A DNA stretch of 64,000 bases from Bacteroides oleiciplenus YIT 12058 (GTDB lineage: Bacteria > Bacteroidota > Bacteroidia > Bacteroidales > Bacteroidaceae): assembly GCF_000315485.1 (NCBI RefSeq), contig NZ_JH992941.1, positions 62,001 to 126,000 of the forward strand, read 5' to 3'. Position numbers and translations under genes: made by a program. Under the pieces are notes generated by a model. It saw only the letters and a program-made list of their open reading frames with translations. It did not search any database and was not told the origin of the DNA. How positions within the stretch are numbered: the stretch's first letter is position 1; the number at the start of each line of letters is the position of its first letter. Positions 1-8,985 of the stretch are shown here, one piece after another.

Positions 1-375
1 CTATACATAGAGACAGATGCTTCACGGTTACAGCAAGTATTGATTAATTTACTGATCAATGCCACCAAGTTTACACCAGACGGTAGCATTACACTGAAAC
101 TTGAAAAAGAGTCGGACGAAACAGCCTCGTTTTCCGTCACAGATACCGGTTGCGGCATCCCGAAAGAAAAACAAGCGAGTATATTCCAACGTTTCGAGAA
201 ACTGGATGAAAACGCACAGGGAAGCGGTCTCGGCTTATCTATCTGTCAACTAATCATAGAACATATAGGTGGCAGAATATGGATTGATCCGGATTACACG
301 GAAGGGTCTCGCTTTATGTTTACCCATCCCATCAACCAGACACGGAGCAAACAAAAGAAGGAGGCCCGGTCATGA
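1..375 (+). CDS. Sensor histidine kinase, C-terminal part (5' end outside window)
   Basis: The reading frame is open from base 1, so only the last 124 residues of this gene are present. They form the ATP-binding half of a histidine kinase of the HATPase_c family. The N box (LLINATKFT), G1 box (DTGCGIP), F box region (IFQRFEKLD) and G2 box (GSGLGLSICQ) are all intact, so the enzyme should bind ATP and autophosphorylate. The dimerisation/phospho-acceptor domain and any sensor lie upstream of the window. The stop codon shares ATGA with the start of the next gene, which also encodes a kinase-like protein, so the two are probably translationally coupled and may form one signalling unit. The input signal cannot be told from this fragment. 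Confidence 0.93.
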   Translation, partial: LYIETDASRLQQVLINLLINATKFTPDGSITLKLEKESDETASFSVTDTGCGIPKEKQASIFQRFEKLDENAQGSGLGLSICQLIIEHIGGRIWIDPDYTEGSRFMFTHPINQTRSKQKKEARS

Positions 376-2327
376 TGAAGCATTTATTTACTATATATCT
401 GATTTTAAGTCTCGGTTGCCTCTCAGTCAGTGCCCAAAGTAGTGCCGTGAAAGATAGTTTGTTGCGCATCTATGTTAATGCACCGCACGATTCTGCCCGG
501 TTGGCTGTATTGCATGACATTGCCCGCCTGGACCAGCAAACACCGGTGTTCCTCTATTATGAAAACAAAATGTTGGAAGAGGCTACGGCACAGAACAACA
601 TACGTTATCAGAGTCTTGCCACTTACGAGCATATCATTTACTTTTTCAACAAACTGGATCTGAAACGCGCAACGTACTGGATGGGCAGGATGGAAACTTT
701 GGCTGAGAAAAACAATTATTATAATGATTATTTCAAAGCCAAAAAGCTACAAATTGAATTGTACACCATCAACCAGCAGATAGAGCTTGCCATCCACGAA
801 GCACACATTATGTACGAGAAAGCAAAGAAGCTGAACAACCGCAACGGTATGCGAGAAGCACGCCTGTGCCTGATGACCAGCTACATTGCAACACTACGCT
901 ACGAAGACGGAGCACAAGCACTGGAAGAAGCATTCCAGCTAATGAGTCCGCAAGATAGCCCGATGGATAAAATTAACTTGTTATCGAAAGCAGTCCTGGC
1001 TTATTCATTCTTACATAAAAATGAGAAGATGTATGCCTCGCTGGAACAAATGAAAGTGGCCACACAAGAACTAATCGCCGCCGCCCCGACACTCAAAAAT
1101 GCATACTCAGCTTTATACATGGGAATGGAAACCCAGTATGCCCTTTATTATGTTCGTACGGAGGACCTACAGAAAGCCTGGGAACATCTGCTAAAGGTAG
1201 ATGAATATTATACTCCCAATACCTTCCTGCCTTATAAGGTGTCACGCCTGCAAGCTTATGCAGAATACTATCGTGCAAAGAAGGAGCATGATAAAGCTTT
1301 GCAGTGTCTGGATGAAGCCATTACCCTAACGCTTCAGATGTCTTTTCCCGATGCTATATTGTATATGGCTATGAAAGCGGATATATTGGTAGATATGGGA
1401 CGGTCGGATGTGGCTATCGGCATCTATAAGAAGGTGATGCATGACAAAGACTCACTATACAGAGGTCTGTCAAATTCACAAATGGAACAGATACAAAGCC
1501 TGTATAATATGGACAAGTTGGTGCTGAAAAGAGAACAGCAACAGGAAAAGATACATTACTTTATTCTGGCTGTAATCGGAATAGCCCTGCTGGCACTCAT
1601 TTTTTTTGTGGGCCGTATGTATATCAGCCGGAAAAGGTTGCAGAAAGATGAAAAGGAAGTAGCCCGGTTGAGCAAGATTGCCGAAGAAGCCAATGAAGTG
1701 AAAAGTCGCTTCCTCGCGAACATGAGTTATAATATCCGTATCCCCCTGAACAATGTAGTAGGTTTTTCACAACTACTCTCTACCGATACTGAATTGGATG
1801 ATAAAGAGAAGCTGGAGTATTCCGAAATTATCCAGGCTAACTCCACCGAACTTATCCAACTGGTGAACGATGTGCTCGACCTCTCACGGTTGGAAGCTAA
1901 AATGATGAAATTCCAGATACTTGATTGCGAGATGCGTGAAATATGCAACGACCTGATATATATGGCCCGGAGAGATAGTGAGGGACACATTCATGCCGAA
2001 CTGGAAAGCGATATGGAGCATCAGATGCTCAGAATGGATGCCAACCGTTTCAATCAAGCTGTACTAAGTATGCTGATTTATCCGGTATCCAATAGCACTG
2101 ACCGTGAAGTAAGGATGAAATTGAGTAAGGACGAAAGAAATGAATTATTGATATTCCATATCATCAATAGTCCGCTGGCTGATCCGGCATTTGCTTCTCA
2201 GAAAGTTTCCATACGTCTTAAAATCAACCAGTTGTTATTCGAGCACTTCGGCGGCAGTTTCATGGTAAGTGATAGCGCCGAGGACGGGTATCCTATTACT
2301 TTCACAATCTCTTACAAAGAAAGATAA
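372..2327 (+). CDS. TPR-containing histidine-kinase-like membrane protein, catalytically degenerate
   Basis: This is a 651-residue protein with a signal peptide (MMKHLFTIYLILSLGCL...), a helical TPR-like region (about residues 30-385), one transmembrane helix (about 395-420) and a cytoplasmic kinase-like region. The H box reads NMSYNIRIPLN where the family has NMSHEIRTPLN, so the phospho-acceptor His is Tyr453. The N box has become SMLIYPVSNS, the G1 box is INSPLADP instead of DTGxGIP, and the glycine-rich G2 loop is gone (KVSIRLKINQ), while the following EHFGG is kept. The fold is recognisable but autophosphorylation and ATP binding look impossible. It overlaps the upstream intact kinase by 4 bp, so it may act as a sensing or allosteric partner of that kinase. 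The frame is clean, which argues against a decaying gene. Confidence 0.9.
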   Translation: MMKHLFTIYLILSLGCLSVSAQSSAVKDSLLRIYVNAPHDSARLAVLHDIARLDQQTPVFLYYENKMLEEATAQNNIRYQSLATYEHIIYFFNKLDLKRATYWMGRMETLAEKNNYYNDYFKAKKLQIELYTINQQIELAIHEAHIMYEKAKKLNNRNGMREARLCLMTSYIATLRYEDGAQALEEAFQLMSPQDSPMDKINLLSKAVLAYSFLHKNEKMYASLEQMKVATQELIAAAPTLKNAYSALYMGMETQYALYYVRTEDLQKAWEHLLKVDEYYTPNTFLPYKVSRLQAYAEYYRAKKEHDKALQCLDEAITLTLQMSFPDAILYMAMKADILVDMGRSDVAIGIYKKVMHDKDSLYRGLSNSQMEQIQSLYNMDKLVLKREQQQEKIHYFILAVIGIALLALIFFVGRMYISRKRLQKDEKEVARLSKIAEEANEVKSRFLANMSYNIRIPLNNVVGFSQLLSTDTELDDKEKLEYSEIIQANSTELIQLVNDVLDLSRLEAKMMKFQILDCEMREICNDLIYMARRDSEGHIHAELESDMEHQMLRMDANRFNQAVLSMLIYPVSNSTDREVRMKLSKDERNELLIFHIINSPLADPAFASQKVSIRLKINQLLFEHFGGSFMVSDSAEDGYPITFTISYKER

Positions 2328-2329
2328 GT

Positions 2330-3031
2330 CTATTCAAAATAGAAGGTGAGCACAATCATACGGGAAGTAATTTTGTCGACTGATTGTGTGAACTTCAATA
2401 ATGACTGATCCGTAAGGTCTTTACGATCTTTCTTAATCAGGTTTGCCAGTCCGAAGCAGAATTTCAGTTCGGGTATCAACTTGAAATAAGGTAAATAAAA
2501 ATCGCATCCCAATCCTACTTCCACATAGCAATCAAAAGGTTTTACCAATAAAGCGCCCTGTTTTTTCACACTGAAATCATATGTAGGGGCAATACCCGCC
2601 ATCATATAGGGACGGTAGTTATTAAAGCGCTCAGCAGCAAACTTCACATCTATCGGCACAGAAAGATAAGCCGACTTCATAGATTGTGAATGCTCTTCAC
2701 CACTCTCTTGCTCACGGAATATCACTCTCTTATCTCCAAAATGCAGTGTCGGCACAAGACGCAGGGAAAGGAACTGGTTCAGGTAAAGTTCACCCAACAC
2801 ACCAACCGTAAATCCGGGAGAATATTCAGGAACGTCAGCAAACCAAGTTTGCCCGTCTTCAGTCACATAGCCGGTATTCACCAATTTATAATCCTGTACA
2901 TGGATGCCTGCTAAAAAACCATAGTGCCATTTCCGCTGGTCGATATACGGGCGGTTTTGCACCTTACGTTTCTGTGCCGAGACACCGAAAGCAAGTAGTA
3001 AAGTAAGGATTATCAGACTAATGCGCTTCAC
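2330..3031 (-). CDS. PorT-like outer-membrane beta-barrel protein
   Basis: A 233-residue secreted protein with a signal peptide ending near GVSAQ and alternating beta-strand composition, ending in an aromatic residue pair before the C-terminus (LTFYFE), as expected for an outer-membrane barrel. Overall it resembles the PorT family of Bacteroidota barrels (PorT was named in Porphyromonas gingivalis type IX secretion), although many Bacteroides have PorT-like proteins without that system. It converges tail-to-tail with the kinase-like gene, with two bases between the stop codons. Exact function unknown; assignment rests on barrel-like composition and family memory. Confidence 0.75.
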   Translation of the reverse strand: MKRISLIILTLLLAFGVSAQKRKVQNRPYIDQRKWHYGFLAGIHVQDYKLVNTGYVTEDGQTWFADVPEYSPGFTVGVLGELYLNQFLSLRLVPTLHFGDKRVIFREQESGEEHSQSMKSAYLSVPIDVKFAAERFNNYRPYMMAGIAPTYDFSVKKQGALLVKPFDCYVEVGLGCDFYLPYFKLIPELKFCFGLANLIKKDRKDLTDQSLLKFTQSVDKITSRMIVLTFYFE

Positions 3032-3129
3032 AACCCTAAAACGGTAAAAGTGACATTTTATTGCATTTATCCCTAGTTTTCTCCCTTCTATTATTTAGAC
3101 GAGGTACAAATTAAGGGAATTTAAACAGG

Positions 3130-3165
3130 ATTGATAACAACTAATCAAGAAAACCGTTATTTTTG
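3130..3165 (+). promoter_or_regulatory. Promoter of the ferredoxin gene
   Basis: TATTTTTG at 3158-3165 fits the Bacteroidota -7 consensus TAnnTTTG. A weak -33 element (ATTG, 3130-3133) lies about 24 bp upstream. The ferredoxin start codon is 40 bp downstream. Confidence 0.5.
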
Positions 3166-3204
3166 TCGAACTAATTAGTACTAATAATTTAAATTTTTAA
3201 GAAA

Positions 3205-3375
3205 ATGGCTTACGTAATTAATGACAGTTGTGTTGCTTGTGGTACTTGTATTGACGAATGTCCGGTAGGAGCTATCTCTGAAGGTGATATCTATGCTATC
3301 GACCCCGAAACTTGCACAGATTGTGGTACTTGTGCTGATGTTTGTCCGTCTGAAGCAATTCACCCGGCAGAATAA
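3205..3375 (+). CDS. 2[4Fe-4S] ferredoxin (small, 56 residues)
   Basis: This short gene encodes a clostridial-type electron carrier. It has two complete iron-sulfur motifs, CVACGTCIDECP (residues 9-20) and CTDCGTCADVCP (37-48), each of CxxCxxCxxxCP form, and each binds one [4Fe-4S] cluster. The two halves are internal repeats, as usual in this family. It would be a soluble low-potential electron donor in the anaerobic cytoplasm, for example with pyruvate:ferredoxin oxidoreductase. The start is the only ATG in frame, preceded by an A-rich stretch with no clear Shine-Dalgarno, common in this phylum. It is monocistronic between its own promoter and a strong terminator. Confidence 0.97.
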   Translation: MAYVINDSCVACGTCIDECPVGAISEGDIYAIDPETCTDCGTCADVCPSEAIHPAE

Positions 3376-3396
3376 TAACAACACTCAGAAAAAAGA

Positions 3397-3436
3397 AAAG
3401 CCCGGTTTCAATTATGAAACCGGGCTTTCTCATTTT
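3397..3436. terminator. Bidirectional terminator between ferredoxin and aminotransferase
   Basis: A perfect 13-bp stem (3397-3409 with 3416-3428, AAAGCCCGGTTTC and its complement) closes a 6-nt loop. It is flanked by A-rich sequence on the left and T-rich on the right, so it can terminate both the plus-strand ferredoxin and the convergent minus-strand aminotransferase. Confidence 0.92.
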
Positions 3437-3449
3437 TATATACCGTCTC

Positions 3450-4643
3450 TTATTTCAGTTCAGCCAATGCTTCCTTTATGCGGCGGATAGACTCAACGAT
3501 ATTCTCGTCGCTGGTAGCATAACTCATACGGATGCACTCAGGTGCACCGAATGAAGCACCACCCACACAAGCCACGTGAGCTACTTCCAACAAGTACATT
3601 GCCAGGTCGTCAGAGTTCTCAATCTTACGATCACCAACAGCCTTGCCAAAGAAAGAATCACATTTCGGGAAAAGATAGAAAGCGCCCTGCGGAACATTCA
3701 CCTCAAAGCCCGGTACTTCTTTAGCCAACTTCACAATCAGGTCACGGCGACGCTCGAAAGCCTTACGCATTTCTTCTACCGGTGCCTGTGTTCCTGTATA
3801 CGCAGCTTCAGCAGCCTTCTGAGATACAGAACAAGGACCTGAAGTATACTGACCTTGCAGTTTGTTGCAAGCCTTCACAAGCCATTCCGGTCCAGCAATG
3901 AAACCAATACGCCAGCCTGTCATAGCATACGCCTTAGAAACACCATTTACGATTACCGTACGGTCTTTCATTTCGGGGAACTGAGCAATGCTCTGATGTT
4001 TGCCGATATAGTTGATATGCTCGTAAATCTCATCAGCAATGACGATTACCTGCGGATGTTTTGCCAATACGTCAGCCAGACCTTTCAGTTCTTCCTGAGA
4101 ATAAACAGACCCGGTCGGATTGGAAGGTGAACAAAGAATCAGCGCCTTGGTCTTCGGAGTAATGGCAGCTTCCAGTTGTGTAGGGGTAATCTTAAAATCT
4201 TGTTCGATACCTGCAGTAACAATCACCGGAGTGCCCTCAGCCAGCTTCACCATTTCCGGATAGCTTACCCAGTAAGGAGCAGGTACAATTACTTCATCAC
4301 CCGGATTCACTAATACCAATACAGCATTACAAACCGATTGTTTGGCACCGTTAGCACATGAGATTTGTGCGGCTGTATATTCCAGACCGTTTTCCTTTTT
4401 CAATTTCTCCACGATTGCATTGCGCAAAGCCGGGTATCCCGGAACCGGAGAATAGCGAGAGAAGTTGTCGTCTATCGCTTTTTTCGCAGCCTCTTTGATG
4501 TGGTCAGGAGTATTGAAGTCGGGTTCTCCCACACTCAGGTTAATTACGTCAACGCCTTGAGCTTTCAGCTCAGCGCTCTTTTGCGACATAGCCAGCGTCG
4601 CTGACGGCGACAAACTGTTCAAACGATCTGATAATTGATTCAT
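3450..4643 (-). CDS. aspC: Pyridoxal-phosphate aspartate-type aminotransferase (class I/II)
   Basis: A 397-residue fold-type I aminotransferase, full length for the aspartate aminotransferase 1b group. It transfers the amino group between aspartate and 2-oxoglutarate (possibly other substrates), giving oxaloacetate and glutamate in the cytoplasm. The PLP lysine lies in VSKAYAMTGWRIGF. The substrate/cofactor motifs GEPDFNTPDHI, SPSNPTGSVYS and ADEIYEHINY are all present, as is the C-terminal arginine motif ECIRMSYA that binds the alpha-carboxylate. It ends at the shared bidirectional terminator. Substrate specificity beyond aspartate cannot be decided from sequence, and the symbol is used in the broad sense. 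Confidence 0.93.
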   Translation of the reverse strand: MNQLSDRLNSLSPSATLAMSQKSAELKAQGVDVINLSVGEPDFNTPDHIKEAAKKAIDDNFSRYSPVPGYPALRNAIVEKLKKENGLEYTAAQISCANGAKQSVCNAVLVLVNPGDEVIVPAPYWVSYPEMVKLAEGTPVIVTAGIEQDFKITPTQLEAAITPKTKALILCSPSNPTGSVYSQEELKGLADVLAKHPQVIVIADEIYEHINYIGKHQSIAQFPEMKDRTVIVNGVSKAYAMTGWRIGFIAGPEWLVKACNKLQGQYTSGPCSVSQKAAEAAYTGTQAPVEEMRKAFERRRDLIVKLAKEVPGFEVNVPQGAFYLFPKCDSFFGKAVGDRKIENSDDLAMYLLEVAHVACVGGASFGAPECIRMSYATSDENIVESIRRIKEALAELK

Positions 4644-4726
4644 TTTTCTATCTATTTTATGGTTGTTGCATAAATTTGGCTACAAATTAAGCTATTTTCT
4701 TTGATATTAGAAAACAAAACAGCAAA

Positions 4727-5941
4727 TTACTTATTAAAATGTAACGTATGTCCCATGCGCTCTTTTTTTGTACGCAGGTAACGTTCATTGTATGGGTTGG
4801 GAGTTGTCTCGATAGGGACAATTTCCGTAATCTCCAATCCATAGGCTTCCAGACCGACACGCTTTACAGGATTATTCGTCATTAGTCTCATCTTGTGCAC
4901 ACTCAGTTCTCGCAAAATCTGAGCGCCTACACCATAGTCGCGTTCGTCCGCCAAGTGTCCCAGGCAGATATTGGCATCCACCGTATCCAGTCCGTCTTCC
5001 TGCAACTTATATGCTTTCATCTTCTCCATCAAACCAATTCCACGACCTTCCTGGTTCAGATAAACCACTACTCCCTTGCCGGCTTTATCAATCATCTCCA
5101 TCGCTTTGTGCAGTTGGTCGCCACAATCGCAACGTCTGGAACCGAAAATATCTCCCGTTGCGCAAGAAGAATGTACACGCACCAGAATCGGTTCATCCTG
5201 TTCCCACGTTCCTCTAAACAAAGCCACATGTTCCAGGCCGTTAGATTTCTGGCGGAACGGAATCAGGCGGAAGTGCCCGTGCTCAGTAGGCATATCTACT
5301 TCTACACCTTTCTCTACAATAGATTCTTGTTTCAGGCGATAAGCAATCATGTCGCGGATAGAAATCAGTTTCAGATTAAACTCATCAGCCATCTTTCTCA
5401 ACTCTGGCAGACGTGCCATGGTACCGTCTTCGTTCATGATTTCCATAAGCGCACCTGCGGGATATAAACCTGCCATGCGGGCCATATCAATCGTAGCTTC
5501 CGTATGTCCGGCACGACGCAAAACACCTTTTTCCTGGGCATACAACGGGTTGATGTGTCCCGGGCGCCCAAAAGTAGCCGGAGTAGAAGCAGGATCGGCA
5601 AGTGCCTGAATAGTAGCGGCGCGGTCGGCAGCAGAAACACCAGTTGAGCAGCCTTCCAGCTTGTCAATAGTCACTGTGAAAGGGGTGCCCAGCACAGAAG
5701 TGTTGTCACTCACCTGATGGGGTAAGTCCAGCTCCTTGCAACGGGATACGGTAACCGGTGCACAAAGCACACCACGCGCATGTTTCAACATGAAGTTCAC
5801 TTTCTCCGGAGTTATCATCTCCGCAGCGATAATTAGGTCACCCTCGTTTTCACGATCTTCATCGTCCACCACAATCACAAAGTTACCGGCCTTGAAGTCT
5901 TCAATCGCCTCTTCTATTGTATTTAATTTCACTTTTTCCAT
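4727..5941 (-). CDS. ribBA: Bifunctional 3,4-dihydroxy-2-butanone-4-phosphate synthase / GTP cyclohydrolase II
   Basis: A 404-residue fusion that supplies both branches of riboflavin synthesis. The N-terminal half (about 1-200) is RibB, which makes dihydroxybutanone phosphate from ribulose 5-phosphate; it shows the acidic metal motif [12 protein letters not shown] and RPGHINPL. The C-terminal half (about 205-395) is RibA, which opens GTP; it carries the zinc cysteines [20 protein letters not shown] and the motif NQEGRGIGL. Both active sites look complete. It is followed after 24 bp (minus-strand reading: preceded) by the LptF/G-type permease, so the two may share a transcript. No FMN riboswitch could be recognised upstream. 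Confidence 0.97.
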   Translation of the reverse strand: MEKVKLNTIEEAIEDFKAGNFVIVVDDEDRENEGDLIIAAEMITPEKVNFMLKHARGVLCAPVTVSRCKELDLPHQVSDNTSVLGTPFTVTIDKLEGCSTGVSAADRAATIQALADPASTPATFGRPGHINPLYAQEKGVLRRAGHTEATIDMARMAGLYPAGALMEIMNEDGTMARLPELRKMADEFNLKLISIRDMIAYRLKQESIVEKGVEVDMPTEHGHFRLIPFRQKSNGLEHVALFRGTWEQDEPILVRVHSSCATGDIFGSRRCDCGDQLHKAMEMIDKAGKGVVVYLNQEGRGIGLMEKMKAYKLQEDGLDTVDANICLGHLADERDYGVGAQILRELSVHKMRLMTNNPVKRVGLEAYGLEITEIVPIETTPNPYNERYLRTKKERMGHTLHFNK

Positions 5942-5965
5942 TCTGGATTCTCCTTATTATTTAGG

Positions 5966-7864
5966 TTATTTCAGATTAGTTTCTATTATCTTTTGAACGT
6001 CTTCATTGGTTTTAATAATCCGCTCCATGTCCTTATTCAGCCGGATGCGGAAAGCCCAGATGCGGAAGTAGAAGAACAGTCCTATGGGTACTAACAATCC
6101 ACAGGCCAGATTCAGCCAGTAATTGCGGAAAGGCCGCAAGTGGGCAGAAACTGGAATAATAGGATAGTTATTCAATGCATTCAGCAGATGAATGGATTTG
6201 GTATTGGACATTTCGTCTACCAAACTTTCAAGACGTTCGTTAATTCCTTCTATCTCTTCATCATTCGCCCCTGCCATCCACAATTTAAAGTAATTGGGAG
6301 CACGCCTCAATGCTTTCTTCTCGGCATACGCGCGACAGTCGGCCGACAACGCCTGCAAGTCGGCAGGCAAGTGCGTGTAGTCAGGATCATGTATGATTAC
6401 TTCCTTACGGAACAAATGACGCATACTGCGAATGCCCAGAATCCTCTTGAACCAATTGACGTAAGCATCAGCATTCAGCACCACCGAGTCATTATTCGAC
6501 TTATAAGTAAGGAATGCACCCAGTGGAGCCAGGATAGCTGTACTTGTCCACATACCCATCCAGACAATCCACTGTCCGTCACGTGCCATCTTATAACCCG
6601 TATTATTGATGATATAATAGATAATAAAGATAAGCACGGACACTACAACCGGCATGCCTAAACCACCTTTACGTATAATTCCACCCAACGGCGCACCAAT
6701 AAAGAAAAAGATGAGACATGCCACTGAAAGCGTCAGCTTCTCATGCCAGGACGTCATATGGCGGCGCAGACTGGTATCTGTCTGCGAAATATTGTAGCTC
6801 TTGAAACTCCAATCGCTCCCCGCACTCTCAGCACGGTTCACGGCAGTTGAAATAATCTTCTGTTTTTGCGACAGGGTAGCTACATTAAAAAGACTATCTA
6901 CATTGTATTCACCCAAATGCGCTTGTTCTATTTTCAGCGTATCAGCTTTCTTTAAGTCTGCTGTAATCTTGTATGTGCCATTCATGGCTTCCTTAAAGTA
7001 ACCACGTCCTACACTATCGTTCTGCACTTTCATGGAGTCGATGCCGGCTTGCAGCATCTTCATGTTCTTGCTATTGGACTGATTGCTCATAATACCGGCA
7101 TCCACCATGTTGAAGTCAGAGTTGAACTCAATAATGGCATGCTTTTCTCGGAATGCTTCCCGACGATAAGGCACATTCTTTTGGTTCATATTCTGCGATT
7201 TCAAGTTCTCAAACTGCTCACCATCATAGAGGTGCAGATATAAATGCTGCTTATCCGCGGTCATTTCCAGCCGTCCTGAATCCGACTTGATGATTTGGGC
7301 ATTCTCGAAACCCTTCTCAAAATTATAAATCAGCACATCATAAAGCATACCCGTCTTACGATTTTTATGCTTCACGTACAGGTTGTATCCTTCTATCTCA
7401 TCATAGAAAACCCCTTCCGGTATATCCAGTTCCGGTGATTTCTGCTTCATGGAAATGAGCAACGTCCACAGTTTAGTCTGTGCCTCCGGACCAATCACAT
7501 TTTGAAAATAAAAAGAAACGCCACAGATGAAAATGATGAACACAATCAACGGGCGCATGATTTTGAGTAGTGATATACCTGCCGCTTTCATAGCAAGCAG
7601 TTCAAAACGTTCACCAAAATTACCGAAAGTGATAAGTGCCGCCAGCAGAATAGCCAACGGCAATGAAGCCGGCACCAATGTGAGTGCGGAATAAAAGAAA
7701 AATTGTGCAAGGACACTCATTTCCAGTCCTTTTCCCACCATCTCATCTACATACTTCCATAGGAACTGCATCATGAAGATGAAAAGGCAAATGAAAAAAG
7801 TGCCCATAAAGAGCGTACAGAAGCTCTTTAATATAAATATATCTAACTTTTTTATGCGCAGCAT
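5966..7864 (-). CDS. LptF/LptG-family (YjgP/YjgQ) permease
   Basis: An integral membrane protein of the family that, with the ATPase LptB, extracts lipopolysaccharide from the inner membrane. Three N-terminal transmembrane helices (from residue about 8, including TFFICLFIFMMQFLWKYVDE) are followed by a large periplasmic beta region, then helices near LSVACLIFFFIGAPLGGIIR and the next two segments; the GAPLGGIIRKGG loop is typical of the family. At about 632 residues it is much longer than the roughly 360 of E. coli LptF, and a C-terminal extension of about 200 residues carries one more helix pair. I chose ATG at 7864 (MLRIKKLDIF) over the GTG at 7891 because the family begins this way. It precedes ribBA on the same strand. 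Confidence 0.9.
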   Translation of the reverse strand: MLRIKKLDIFILKSFCTLFMGTFFICLFIFMMQFLWKYVDEMVGKGLEMSVLAQFFFYSALTLVPASLPLAILLAALITFGNFGERFELLAMKAAGISLLKIMRPLIVFIIFICGVSFYFQNVIGPEAQTKLWTLLISMKQKSPELDIPEGVFYDEIEGYNLYVKHKNRKTGMLYDVLIYNFEKGFENAQIIKSDSGRLEMTADKQHLYLHLYDGEQFENLKSQNMNQKNVPYRREAFREKHAIIEFNSDFNMVDAGIMSNQSNSKNMKMLQAGIDSMKVQNDSVGRGYFKEAMNGTYKITADLKKADTLKIEQAHLGEYNVDSLFNVATLSQKQKIISTAVNRAESAGSDWSFKSYNISQTDTSLRRHMTSWHEKLTLSVACLIFFFIGAPLGGIIRKGGLGMPVVVSVLIFIIYYIINNTGYKMARDGQWIVWMGMWTSTAILAPLGAFLTYKSNNDSVVLNADAYVNWFKRILGIRSMRHLFRKEVIIHDPDYTHLPADLQALSADCRAYAEKKALRRAPNYFKLWMAGANDEEIEGINERLESLVDEMSNTKSIHLLNALNNYPIIPVSAHLRPFRNYWLNLACGLLVPIGLFFYFRIWAFRIRLNKDMERIIKTNEDVQKIIETNLK

Positions 7865-7940
7865 TTTACTCGTTTCATGCAATGAAGACACAAAATTAGC
7901 ATAAAAAAGGGAGTGTGGAAAATTTTTATATCAAAGTTAA

Positions 7941-8327
7941 CTAAAAACCGCACGTTCTCCGCAAAGTATCCACCTGAGAGTCCCACAATTCGCGCAAATC
8001 GTTCACCTCGTCTACTGCCGCAAAGTCAGTTACTTCCAGCACGAAGTCGTTTGTCAGCTCATTGTTTGTCATCTTTAATTCAAAATATTCCCGCTCATAT
8101 TCATCATCCAGCCAACGGAATCGAATAAAAGAGAATGCCCGCACGGCAATTATCTCTGCGTCACGATGTTCTGTCTTTCCCCAGAAGAAAGTAACGGTTT
8201 TATCGTCCGACTGCACCCTGTCTGCAAACCAGCCCTCCAAACCGGTGGGGGTACTTATCGCGGACCAAAGAATGCTTTTAGAAGTTGCATTCAAGAGGTA
8301 TTCCCGATGAATTTTCTGTCTTTCCAT
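7941..8327 (-). CDS. START/AHSA1-like small protein
   Basis: A 128-residue cytoplasmic protein without signal peptide. The opening KIHREYLLNATSKSILWSAI followed by GLEGWFAD resembles the START-like (SRPBCC/AHSA1) ligand-binding fold found in many Bacteroidota next to lptF-type genes. The helix-grip fold should hold a hydrophobic ligand, but no ligand is known to me for this group. It lies just upstream of the permease gene on the same strand, with a 76-bp gap. Confidence 0.75.
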   Translation of the reverse strand: MERQKIHREYLLNATSKSILWSAISTPTGLEGWFADRVQSDDKTVTFFWGKTEHRDAEIIAVRAFSFIRFRWLDDEYEREYFELKMTNNELTNDFVLEVTDFAAVDEVNDLRELWDSQVDTLRRTCGF

Positions 8328-8463
8328 AGTTCATATTTGCTTTTCTATTGCGGTGCCAAGATAGAGACTTTTTTCTAATTACAAAAAGGAATACGTCTTT
8401 TTTATTCATATCCTACAAAAGGCTGTTCTCCATTCTTTATATAAAACATCCATTTCGAATAAG

Positions 8464-8985
8464 TTAGCATTGTTGTATATACCTATCAAAACTATCTGTA
8501 CCCGATAAAGACAGTTTAGCCTTGATACGCTGTTTTGACTTCAATACAGACCTGGGTGTAATATTAAAAAGCAAGGCAATAGTCTTATTAGGCAATCGAG
8601 CACGTATCAGATAGCACAATCTCAATTCCTGAGCACTCAAGTGGAATGATGCCAAAGTTTCTAACAAACAACCTCCATAAAACAAATCAATGACAATAAA
8701 CAAACTATGCCACTCTGCCTCATCCCGAACAATTCCATAAGCCGGTTTTTGATGCAGACACAATAACTGTCCCATTGCAACCATAAGAGAAGAAGAACAT
8801 TCAACTAATGCTGTAACTTTTTGATAGTCCTTCAGTTGCCTTGTCAATTGTTTATTACGATATAATAAGCAAGCACTCCAATTATCCTTATAAGTATCCA
8901 TAATCTCTCTGGAGGAACTTTTATCGACGTTAATATCACCAAAATATTTGTCTTCGACCCTCATACTCAAAAATTCTTTCGTCAT
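8464..8985 (-). CDS. LuxR-like helix-turn-helix protein
   Basis: A 173-residue protein. The last 65 residues form a putative GerE/LuxR-type DNA-binding domain: LSAQELRLCYLIRARLPNKT is the scaffold helix pair, and ALLFNITPRSVLKSKQRIK is the turn plus recognition helix. The first 100 residues contain a leucine-rich helical stretch and no receiver domain, so the input is unknown. The chosen ATG lies 50 bp inside the upstream transglutaminase gene; internal ATGs at 8964 and 8898 are alternatives, the last preceded by AGAGAG. It is the final gene of the minus-strand accessory cluster and could regulate it. Confidence 0.7.
   Translation of the reverse strand: MTKEFLSMRVEDKYFGDINVDKSSSREIMDTYKDNWSACLLYRNKQLTRQLKDYQKVTALVECSSSLMVAMGQLLCLHQKPAYGIVRDEAEWHSLFIVIDLFYGGCLLETLASFHLSAQELRLCYLIRARLPNKTIALLFNITPRSVLKSKQRIKAKLSLSGTDSFDRYIQQC

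Noticed and set aside
4644..4726. FMN riboswitch near ribBA
   Set aside because: The gap is downstream of ribBA on the minus strand and shows no conserved riboswitch core.
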